A stretch of 42,070 bases of DNA, taken from assembly GCA_903922455.1 (NCBI GenBank), contig CAIXTT010000180.1, positions 1-42,070 of the forward strand, read 5' to 3'. The position numbers and the translations under genes were made by a program. Positions 16,911-26,246 of the stretch are shown piece by piece. This stretch comes from an uncultured Bacteroidota bacterium. Its GTDB lineage: Bacteria; Bacteroidota; Bacteroidia; AKYH767-A; OLB10. The notes below the pieces were generated by a model. The model saw only the letters and a program-made list of their open reading frames with translations. It made no database searches and was not told the DNA's origin. Numbering within the stretch: the first letter of the stretch is position 1; each line of letters opens with the position of its first letter.

Positions 16911-17447
16911 TTATTCCTCATCCTTTCTTGCTTTGGCCTGTTGCTCCCATCGCAATTGATCCAACAATCCCTCAAAGATCTGAGTAAACTCTGTAATGGG
17001 CACAGGAGGTGATTCATGATTCAATAAAATTTTCTTTCTTGGTTTTTTGTCTGCTACCCATAAAGAGTAGACAGGGAAGTCAGCAAGATATGGATTGGAA
17101 TAAGCCGTATCCATAGTTTCCATTTTATTTTCACGAATCGCATCAAGCAAAAATGTAAGTTGCTCACTCGACAATCGGGCATACCATTGTCCTACTTTTT
17201 TCACATTCATCTCTCCATAATATTCTGCAAACCCAGATTTATAAACGGTGGCATAATACTGTGGACATCGACCAAAGCATGCTTCACGCTTAATCTTGAC
17301 TAATAAAGTATCGATGAAAGTAGACTCTCCGCTTGGTAAACTCTCCTTAGCAGACGCAGTTTTTTGAGACTTACATGATGACATCGCCATCAGCAAAGCA
17401 AATGAAAACCATCCAACAGAAAGTAAGATTTTGTTTTTCATATCCAT
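16911..17447 (-). CDS. DUF6438-type lipoprotein
   Basis: This 178-residue protein has a hydrophobic signal segment ending MAMSSC, a lipobox, so it is a predicted lipoprotein. The body carries the motif REACFGRCPQYYATVYKSGF followed by AEYYGEM, typical of the DUF6438 family of Bacteroidota; the two Cys in CFGRC are conserved features as I recall them and could bind metal or form a disulfide. The family has no established function. Two methionines (17447 and 17441) are possible starts; the second leaves a conventional MKNKILLS signal peptide. The gene follows yidC by about 50 bases on the same strand. Confidence 0.7.
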   Translation of the reverse strand: MDMKNKILLSVGWFSFALLMAMSSCKSQKTASAKESLPSGESTFIDTLLVKIKREACFGRCPQYYATVYKSGFAEYYGEMNVKKVGQWYARLSSEQLTFLLDAIRENKMETMDTAYSNPYLADFPVYSLWVADKKPRKKILLNHESPPVPITEFTQIFEGLLDQLRWEQQAKARKDEE

Positions 17448-17499
17448 TTAAATAAAACCTAAAACAAGATAGCAAATTTAAGAATCCAAAACAGGAAAA

Positions 17500-19380
17500 T
17501 TACTTCGGCATTTTATATCCTTTCTCCTTTGCCATTTTTTCAAGGCGTTGTTGGAATTTCGACTTAGTTTGGCTGGCTGGTCGCTTTTTATTCTCTTGAA
17601 TTTTGCGATGAATTTCATCTTCATCCACAAAAGACTTAAACAAAAACTGCTGACCGACACTGATCATATTTGCAAGGAAATAGTAGTAACTTAATCCTGC
17701 CGAATAATTATTAAACACCCCTAAAAATACGATAGGCATCAAATACATCATCCACTTCATTTGCGGATTCGTCATAGCGGCACCTGAATTTACTTTGGTA
17801 ATAATCAATGTAGAGATGGTCATTAACAATGTCCATAAACTAACGTGATCGCCGTAACCCCAAATGTGAAATGGAAGGTCTAAGATGGAATCGTACGTAC
17901 TTAAATCTTTTGCCCATAGAAAACCTTCTTGTCGAAGTTCGATCGATTGAGGGAAAAATCGAAACATGGCAATTAAGATCGGCATTTGTAAAAGCATGGG
18001 CAAACAACCTCCCAAAGGACTCACGCCAGCTTTTTTATAAAGTGCCATCATTTCTTGTTGCAACTTCATGGGCTCGTCCTTATTATTGGCTTGAATCACT
18101 TCTATCTCTGGTTTCAAGACTTTCATTTTAGCCTGAGAGAGATATGCTTTATACGTGAGCGGCAAAAGCATAATTTTAATTGCAATTGTTAAGATGAGGA
18201 TGATAATTCCGTAATTCAAATTGAAACTATTCAAGAAATTAAAAATCGGAATTACTAAATATCGATTCACCCAACCAAAAATCCCCCATCCTAGTGGAAT
18301 TTGTTTTTGAAGATCATCGCCCGCTTTCTTTAATAATTGATAATGGTTTGGACCGATATAAAAATGCATTGCAAAATTTTCACGTTGATTATGTGAATAA
18401 GGCAATGTGAATGCGACGTTCATTTGCTTCACAAAACGATCCCCTTCTTCTCCAGAAATAGTTTCAATTCGGGTGGGCTTATCAAATGATTTTTGAGCAA
18501 CTAAAACTTGAGTAAAAAACTGTTGTTTCATAGAAACCCATTTCAACTTCGTTTTAATTTCTTCGGTTTCGTTTTCGGTCTCACTGAGGTAATCTACTTC
18601 TTTATCCTCATCAGCAAACATATAATAGATGGTAGAGTTGATACGCTCTGCATTCATATCTTTCTCTTGCTTCTGAATTTGTTGAGTCCAATTCAACTCT
18701 ACATAAGATGCATTACTTGCGATGACTTCATTAACGCCAACAAAATTTACATTAAATCCGAGGATGTATTTATCGGCGGTTAATGAATATTGATACTCAA
18801 TATAACGGTCGGGGCTACCCGCATTTAAGCGATATGAAAAGATAGAACTATCTTTTCCAGTCACAACAAATCCTTTGCCTTGTGGCTGGAAAAATAAATT
18901 GTTGGTAGAAACGCTTCTATTTTGAGCAAAGAAATTCAATCCGAAACTGGACGAGTCGCTTTCAAAAAGTCGCACAGGTTTACCCTCTGCGGTTTTATAG
19001 CTTTTTAGCTCCACTACTTTTACGCGACCACCTCTTGATGTTAGAGTAACCTTCATCAGGTTATTCTCGATGGTAACTAATTCCTCTTTTCCCGTGGCTG
19101 CGGATGCAAAATCACCTAATAAATCTTGAGCTTTTAATTGCTTAAGCGAATCGTTCAACAACGTATCATTCAAGACCACATCAAGTGGAGCATTCTGCTT
19201 TACTTGTACTGCCTTTAAATTTGCAGCCTTCGTTGCTGCTTCTTGCTTATCAACTAAAGCAATACTATCTTGTTGTTTTTTAAGATTTGCGATTTCTTCA
19301 TCGCTGGGTGCGTTTAAAACACTAAAACCGATAAGTATCAAGCCTATAAGAAATAGGCCAAGCATTGATTGACGATCCAT
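17500..19380 (-). CDS. yidC: Membrane protein insertase YidC
   Basis: This 626-residue protein has the layout of YidC in diderm bacteria: an N-terminal membrane segment (LGLFLIGLILIGFSVL), a large periplasmic beta domain (about 60-360) and the C-terminal Oxa1-like insertase core of five membrane segments (starting LNYGIIILILTIAIKIMLLP, with GGCLPMLLQMPILIAMFRFF and YYYFLANMISVGQQFLF). The tail is lysine-rich, which helps ribosome contact. YidC inserts membrane proteins alone or with SecYEG. The gene lies 64 bases after pyrG, an order I know to be common in Bacteroidota. A TACTTTTG box between the two suggests its own promoter. Confidence 0.95.
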   Translation of the reverse strand: MDRQSMLGLFLIGLILIGFSVLNAPSDEEIANLKKQQDSIALVDKQEAATKAANLKAVQVKQNAPLDVVLNDTLLNDSLKQLKAQDLLGDFASAATGKEELVTIENNLMKVTLTSRGGRVKVVELKSYKTAEGKPVRLFESDSSSFGLNFFAQNRSVSTNNLFFQPQGKGFVVTGKDSSIFSYRLNAGSPDRYIEYQYSLTADKYILGFNVNFVGVNEVIASNASYVELNWTQQIQKQEKDMNAERINSTIYYMFADEDKEVDYLSETENETEEIKTKLKWVSMKQQFFTQVLVAQKSFDKPTRIETISGEEGDRFVKQMNVAFTLPYSHNQRENFAMHFYIGPNHYQLLKKAGDDLQKQIPLGWGIFGWVNRYLVIPIFNFLNSFNLNYGIIILILTIAIKIMLLPLTYKAYLSQAKMKVLKPEIEVIQANNKDEPMKLQQEMMALYKKAGVSPLGGCLPMLLQMPILIAMFRFFPQSIELRQEGFLWAKDLSTYDSILDLPFHIWGYGDHVSLWTLLMTISTLIITKVNSGAAMTNPQMKWMMYLMPIVFLGVFNNYSAGLSYYYFLANMISVGQQFLFKSFVDEDEIHRKIQENKKRPASQTKSKFQQRLEKMAKEKGYKMPK

Positions 19381-19398
19381 TCAGGGTAAATTAAGGCG

Positions 19399-19406
19399 CA
19401 AAAGTA
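19399..19406 (-). promoter_or_regulatory. TACTTTTG promoter -7 box of yidC
   Basis: TACTTTTG on the minus strand fits TAnnTTTG and ends 18 bases before the yidC ATG. No good TTG is found at the expected distance upstream, so the promoter is only partly supported. Confidence 0.45.
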
Positions 19407-19444
19407 CACAATCCAAAGGGGATGGAGCCACTTATAACCTCAAT

Positions 19445-21605
<2,161 letters not shown>

Positions 21606-21620
21606 TTGGAGATTTGCGGG

Positions 21621-22907
21621 ATGAAAGAAGAGTTCTTGTATTATCTCTGGCAAAACAAGCTACTATTAAGAGATCCGCTTTTATTGGAAAGCGGAGAAAC
21701 GGTTGAAATTATTCATCCTGGAGTTCGGAATTTCGAAAGTGGTCCAGACTTTCACAATGCCCGCATTCGAATAGACAACATGATATGGGCTGGAAATATC
21801 GAGATTCATGTGAATTCCAGCGATTGGTTTAAGCATCACCATCAGGGTGATTTATCGTATGACAATATTTTACTTCACGTTGTTCATCAAAATGATAAAC
21901 CTGTACATCGGTTAGATGGAAGTAAAATTCCAACCTTAGTCATGAATGAAAAATACCCATTAGGATATTTATACCACTATGAAAACCTACTACAAGGTTG
22001 CCATTCCTTTATTCCGTGCGGACAACAATTTCAAGAAGTTCCATTTATCCATGTCCAAAGTTGGATGGACCGTGTACTTACAGAACGATTGGAAACGAGA
22101 TTTGAAGAATTGACTCATATCCATAAAGAATCGGACGCTCGATGGCCAAAAAGTCTTTATCAACTCCTTGCCAAATCTTTTGGATTTAAAGTAAATGCAG
22201 TTCCTTTTGAGTTATTAGCGAATGCAGTGCCCTATGAGCTCATGATCAAACATAGACATCAAATCGAATCTTTGGAGTCACTATACTATGGACAATCGGG
22301 AATGCTTCATACAACAGTAGATGATCCCTATATTGATCGTTTAAAAAAAGAGTATAAATATTTTCGGACGAAATACCATCTAAAAAACAACTCTCCTCAT
22401 CTTTGGAAATACGGGGGATTACGACCTGCGAATTTTCCCACATTACGAATTTCCCAATTCAGCATGTTACATTTTACCCATGAATATTTGCTTGACAAAA
22501 TCATACAGACCATAGAGCTTTCGGATTTAATAACGCTATTTGATATAAATGCTACGGATTATTGGTACCAGCACTTTCGGTTTGGAATCGCATCAGAACC
22601 ACATATAAAAAAGCTAGGCAAGGACGCCATACTTCACCTGATGATCAATGCCATTATCCCGTTCCTTTTTTTCTATGGTAAAAAGCAGAAACTACCTATA
22701 CTTTGCGATAAGGCTATCTATTGGTTGGAAAAATGTCCACCAGAAAAAAACAAAATCATACGATCTTTTGAGGATATTGGATTTTATATTACCAATTCAG
22801 CTCAAAGTCAGGCCCTATTGCACCTCAAAAAAAATTATTGTGATTACAAAAAATGTGTAAATTGCAGCATTGGAAACTACCTCTTAAAAAATGCAAACAC
22901 TAATTGA
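21621..22907 (+). CDS. DUF2851 family protein
   Basis: This 428-residue protein matches DUF2851, a conserved Bacteroidota family of unknown function. The signature N-terminus is present: KEEFLYYLWQNKLL, HPGVRNFESGPDFHNARIRI, and WAGNIEIHVNSSDWFKHHHQ, followed by DNILLHVV. The C-terminus has LLHLKKNYCDYKKCVNCSIG, with a C-x4-C-x2-C group that may bind metal. The ATG at 21621 is the likely start: an in-frame TTG at 21606 gives five extra residues outside the family pattern, and a degenerate GAGATTTG box sits four bases before the ATG. The conserved D...E-I-H arrangement recalls nuclease cores, but that is speculation. The gene overlaps the PspC-like gene by 17 bases, so the two are probably coupled. 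Confidence 0.85.
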   Translation: MKEEFLYYLWQNKLLLRDPLLLESGETVEIIHPGVRNFESGPDFHNARIRIDNMIWAGNIEIHVNSSDWFKHHHQGDLSYDNILLHVVHQNDKPVHRLDGSKIPTLVMNEKYPLGYLYHYENLLQGCHSFIPCGQQFQEVPFIHVQSWMDRVLTERLETRFEELTHIHKESDARWPKSLYQLLAKSFGFKVNAVPFELLANAVPYELMIKHRHQIESLESLYYGQSGMLHTTVDDPYIDRLKKEYKYFRTKYHLKNNSPHLWKYGGLRPANFPTLRISQFSMLHFTHEYLLDKIIQTIELSDLITLFDINATDYWYQHFRFGIASEPHIKKLGKDAILHLMINAIIPFLFFYGKKQKLPILCDKAIYWLEKCPPEKNKIIRSFEDIGFYITNSAQSQALLHLKKNYCDYKKCVNCSIGNYLLKNANTN

Positions 22908-23124
22908 AGAGATTAAAGCTTGGTTTGAGCAGCAAGCCTTTGGCGTATGTGAATGGTGGGGAGAAAAAATCAACATCCCTTCTGCTCAAATTCGGATGTT
23001 TTTTATTTACACGACCTTTCTCACGGTAGGTTCTCCAATCATTTTATATTTAACATTGGCTTTTTGGAAAAAAATGCGTGCATTGATCACAGAACAAAAG
23101 CGTGGAAGCGTTTGGGATTTGTAG
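22891..23124 (+). CDS. PspC-domain small membrane protein
   Basis: This 77-residue protein looks like a stand-alone PspC domain: an amphipathic start (MQTLIEEIKAWFEQQAFGVC), the short motif GVCEWWGEKINIPSAQIRMF, and one strong membrane segment (FLTVGSPIILYLTLAFW) with a basic tail. PspC domains are membrane components of phage-shock envelope stress responses, but the many single-domain copies in Bacteroidota are not characterised. No pspA or pspF-like gene is nearby. The start ATG lies inside the end of the DUF2851 gene (17-base overlap, different frame), suggesting co-translation. Confidence 0.75.
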   Translation: MQTLIEEIKAWFEQQAFGVCEWWGEKINIPSAQIRMFFIYTTFLTVGSPIILYLTLAFWKKMRALITEQKRGSVWDL

Positions 23125-23295
23125 AATAAAATCAATCTATCTAGTTAGATCACTTCCAAAGCAGCATTTAAATACTTTTCGGTGATGGTTTTCAATCAAT
23201 AAACATGCTTCAGCGCCAACTTTAATAAAAACATGGTTTAAAAAGTTCCATTGAAAAACTATTAATTCTACTCTTAATCTAGAAGAAATATAAAT

Positions 23296-23303
23296 TAACT
23301 TCG
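23296..23303 (+). promoter_or_regulatory. TAACTTCG promoter -7 box of the K+ channel gene, leaderless layout
   Basis: TAACTTCG is a common variant (TTCG for TTTG) of the Bacteroidota -7 box. It ends four bases before the channel ATG at 23308, so transcription would start at the codon itself. A TTG at the usual upstream spacing is absent. Confidence 0.45.
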
Positions 23304-23307
23304 CAGT

Positions 23308-24318
23308 ATGCACAAAAAGCACTTTCAATTCATAAAAAAACTGCGAATTGCTGCCATTATGACTCTTGGCACCATTGCCTTCGGGGTGATTGGCTTTATG
23401 GTCATCGAAGGGTACACATTCAGTGAAGCATTTTATACTACCATAATTATACTATCGACGGTAGGACTTGGTGTGGTACATACACTTTCCAATGCAGGAA
23501 GATGGTTTGTTTCCGTACTCATCATTATCAGCATAGGAATATTCGCATACGGCATAGCACAGATCACTTCATACATCATGGAAGGAGAAGTACAACGTTA
23601 TTTAAAATTAAAAAAAATCTTAAAAATGATCGGTAAAATTCAGGGACATGTAATCGTTTGTGGCTATGGAAGAAATGGCAAGCAGGCATGTAAACAATTA
23701 AGATCCCACAATCAAGATTTTGTGGTGATTGAAAATTCCGAAAAAGGAATTGAAGATTTAAGAGAAGATGATGAATTTCTATTTATTCAAGGCGATGCAA
23801 CTCGAGATGAAATATTGATTGAAGCGGGCATTGAAAAAGCGTGTGCCCTTATCACCACCTTACCCAGTGATGCCGCTAATGTTTTTGTAGTATTAACTGC
23901 AAGAGAATTGAGAAGTGACATTAAAATCATCAGTCGCGCTTCTGAATCATCCTCGGAAGGGAAATTGAGAAGGGCTGGAGCAGATAATGTAATCATGCCA
24001 GATAAGATTGGTGGATCTCACATGGCTACCTTAGTGACTAGACCTGATGTACTCGAATTTATTGATCATATCACAGGGAAGGTAAACATACGTTTAGAAG
24101 AGATCATGATCAACAAACTAAAAGAAATATACAAAGGAAAAACGATTCGGGAATTGGAAGTACGTAATCGTACAGGAGCCAATATTATTGGATTTAAAAC
24201 CAGCGAAGGCGAGTACATTATTAATCCGAGTCCGGACACAATCATGAAACCTGATTCGAAATTATTCGTATTAGGTACTAGTGAAGAGGTGGAAGAACTT
24301 ACGAAAGTTCTTTTTTAA
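23308..24318 (+). CDS. Two-segment potassium channel with RCK (TrkA-N/TrkA-C) domain, atypical filter
   Basis: This 336-residue protein has the layout of MthK/Kch-like channels: TM1 (about 12-33), a pore helix and filter (about 38-58), TM2 (about 65-90), then a cytoplasmic RCK domain with the nucleotide-binding motif IVCGYGRNGKQACKQL and a TrkA-C domain (about 250-336, ending LFVLGTSEEVEELTKVLF). RCK domains gate the pore in response to ligands such as NAD(H), ATP or Ca2+. The filter reads STVGLGVVHTL where the standard sequence is TVGYGD; both the Tyr and the Asp are replaced (L54, V56). I recall Bacteroidota relatives with TVGFGEVHPL, so partial divergence is known, but Leu and Val here are further away. 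Selectivity cannot be assumed. A TAACTTCG box sits right before the ATG. Confidence 0.88.
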   Translation: MHKKHFQFIKKLRIAAIMTLGTIAFGVIGFMVIEGYTFSEAFYTTIIILSTVGLGVVHTLSNAGRWFVSVLIIISIGIFAYGIAQITSYIMEGEVQRYLKLKKILKMIGKIQGHVIVCGYGRNGKQACKQLRSHNQDFVVIENSEKGIEDLREDDEFLFIQGDATRDEILIEAGIEKACALITTLPSDAANVFVVLTARELRSDIKIISRASESSSEGKLRRAGADNVIMPDKIGGSHMATLVTRPDVLEFIDHITGKVNIRLEEIMINKLKEIYKGKTIRELEVRNRTGANIIGFKTSEGEYIINPSPDTIMKPDSKLFVLGTSEEVEELTKVLF

Positions 24319-24339
24319 ACTTGCAGTTAATCTATCAAA

Positions 24340-25251
24340 ATGAAAATTCTTATTACAGGTTCTAATGGTTTACTCGGGCAAAAGCTAATTTACGCTTTAT
24401 TAAACCGAAATGACATTACCATTATTGCGTGTGCAAGAGGAGAAAATAGAATCACTAGAAAAAATGGTTATCACTATGAATCATGTGATTTAAGTGATCA
24501 ATTTACCGTTACTGAAATAATCAAAAAGCATCAACCAGATTGCATTATCCATACCGCGGCGATGACCAATGTGGATGCATGCGAGCTCGATCCTATTTCC
24601 TGTCGGCGATACAATGTAGATGCCGTTCATTATTTAGTAGAGGCCTGTAAAGAATTTAAAACCCACTTTATAAATATTAGCACTGATTTTGTTTTTGATG
24701 GAACAGCGGGACCATACACCGAGGAAGATGTAGCAAATCCATTAAGTGTTTATGCACACTCCAAAATGGAGGGTGAAAAAATAGTGCTGGAAAGTGGTTT
24801 ACCATGGACGATATTACGCACCATGATTATTTATGGCGTTACTGATGATAAGCAAAGGTCGAACATCGTTTTATGGGCAAAGAAATCATTAGAAGAAGGA
24901 CAATCCATCAACGTCATCAATGATCAATTTAGAGGACCGACATTAGCAGAAGATTTAGCAGATGCATGTATAGTTGCTGCAATAAATAAAACACAAGGAT
25001 TATTTCATGTATCGGGGAAAGAAGTAATTTCCATTTTAGAAATTGCAGAGCGCGTTGCGGATTTTTTCGATCTAGATAAAAAATTCATTCAGCCTATTAC
25101 AACAGCATCGCTTAAGCAAGCCGCACTTCGACCATTAAAAACAGGATTTATTATTGAGAAGGCAGAACGCGAATTAAATTTTCATCCTTGTCGTTTAGAA
25201 GATGGATTGAAAGTAATATCAGAGCAGTTACTAAAACGACAAGAGGCTTAG
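24340..25251 (+). CDS. RfbD-like SDR (dTDP-4-dehydrorhamnose reductase family)
   Basis: This 303-residue protein is an extended short-chain reductase of the RmlD/RfbD type. The NAD(P)-binding motif GSNGLLGQKL is at the N-terminus, followed by HTAAMTNVDACELDP, INISTDFVFDGTAGPYTEED and the catalytic YxxxK in VYAHSKMEGEK. The true family member reduces dTDP-4-keto-rhamnose to dTDP-rhamnose, but rfbA, rfbB and rfbC are not in the window, and many Bacteroidota carry isolated relatives whose substrate is unknown. It follows the K+ channel gene by 21 bases on the same strand and ends 6 bases from the convergent gene. I therefore call the family and leave the substrate open. Confidence 0.8.
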   Translation: MKILITGSNGLLGQKLIYALLNRNDITIIACARGENRITRKNGYHYESCDLSDQFTVTEIIKKHQPDCIIHTAAMTNVDACELDPISCRRYNVDAVHYLVEACKEFKTHFINISTDFVFDGTAGPYTEEDVANPLSVYAHSKMEGEKIVLESGLPWTILRTMIIYGVTDDKQRSNIVLWAKKSLEEGQSINVINDQFRGPTLAEDLADACIVAAINKTQGLFHVSGKEVISILEIAERVADFFDLDKKFIQPITTASLKQAALRPLKTGFIIEKAERELNFHPCRLEDGLKVISEQLLKRQEA

Positions 25252-25257
25252 GTCACT

Positions 25258-26073
25258 TTATTTTGTGCCTGTACTAATTCCTATATTAATTCCAACTTCT
25301 ATCATGGCGGATGTTTTGTTAAACGTCGATAGCACAGCACCGTATTCTGGAGTTTGAAGTGGACCTTCATATTCAATTCCGATGTCTCTCTTTTTCATAG
25401 TATAATAGCGCGTTCCGGCACCTGCATAAAACTCCAGACTCAAATTTCCCATCTTATAATAACCACCATATATAAAAACCAAATTCAATTGGCGCTCCAT
25501 CTCGTTGAATTGAACGTTTGGATTATAGATTAACTCATTAGTAGGAAGCACACCATCTGCCTTCCAATTATATCTTCTATATTCAAAACGACATCCTATG
25601 AAACTCGACATGATAGAGGCTGCCGAGGTAATATTAACCCTTGGCATCAATGAAATATAAGCACCTGTTTTTACAGTTCTAAAATCATAATCGTAAAAAA
25701 ATTCTTCTAAGTCTTTTCTATTTACACCTTGCCAGTAGGGAGAATCAAAAGTACTCAAGAAATATCCGTTATTATCACCTGAACCTGTTGCTGCTTCAAA
25801 CAAAATATTTTTTCTGGTTATTCCCAAGCCCAATTCTAAACAAGCAATTGTATTAACATCACCTTGTACATAAAATCCAATTTTACCCGACATTGCATCC
25901 AGAAGACCATATTTAAAAGTAGCATTTACTGCCCATGAAGGAACGGCTTTGCTACCCGGAAGAATTGGAGCAACTGCCCCAACTCCGGTTGCCGGGTTGT
26001 TTGGAGGTACTTGCCCAAAAGCGCTATATGTTGTAAGAATAAGAATGCAAAAGAAGTTGAATAATTGATTCAT
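25258..26073 (-). CDS. Predicted outer membrane protein of unknown function
   Basis: I do not recognise a named family. The 271-residue product has a clear signal peptide (MNQLFNFFCILILTTYSAFG, cleavage near the following Gln) and then alternating strands rich in aromatic residues and glycine (LELGLGITRKNILFEAATGS, LSLEFYAGAGTRYY, IEVGINIGIS), consistent with an outer membrane beta-barrel. The mature N-terminus is proline-rich (QVPPNNPATGVGAVAPI). The gene has its own -7 box (TATTTTTG, 26114-26121) about 40 bases upstream and is separated from secDF by an intrinsic terminator. Transport or adhesion functions cannot be assigned. Confidence 0.65.
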   Translation of the reverse strand: MNQLFNFFCILILTTYSAFGQVPPNNPATGVGAVAPILPGSKAVPSWAVNATFKYGLLDAMSGKIGFYVQGDVNTIACLELGLGITRKNILFEAATGSGDNNGYFLSTFDSPYWQGVNRKDLEEFFYDYDFRTVKTGAYISLMPRVNITSAASIMSSFIGCRFEYRRYNWKADGVLPTNELIYNPNVQFNEMERQLNLVFIYGGYYKMGNLSLEFYAGAGTRYYTMKKRDIGIEYEGPLQTPEYGAVLSTFNKTSAMIEVGINIGISTGTK

Positions 26074-26113
26074 AGCTGTTGATTTTACTCATTTCAAATT
26101 TTAAAATCACAAG

Positions 26114-26121
26114 CAAAAATA
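26114..26121 (-). promoter_or_regulatory. TATTTTTG promoter -7 box of the 271-residue outer membrane protein gene
   Basis: TATTTTTG on the minus strand matches TAnnTTTG and lies 40 bases before the start codon. The upstream -33 element is not clear. Confidence 0.4.
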
Positions 26122-26198
26122 CAAAGGATTTCTTGTAGACTCATCGAATATATTCTGAACAATCGCAATTTATAATTAAAATGACATATAACTGGAAT

Positions 26199-26227
26199 AA
26201 AAAAAAGGGGCTCAAGGCCCCTTTTTT
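26199..26227 (-). terminator. Intrinsic terminator of secDF
   Basis: GGGGC and GCCCC form a five-pair GC stem around a five-base loop, flanked by eight A on one side and six T on the other, so the A/T runs extend the stem and either strand would end in a T run. It lies 20 bases after the secDF stop. Confidence 0.85.
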
Positions 26228-26246
26228 AAATTATATCAATCACTAA

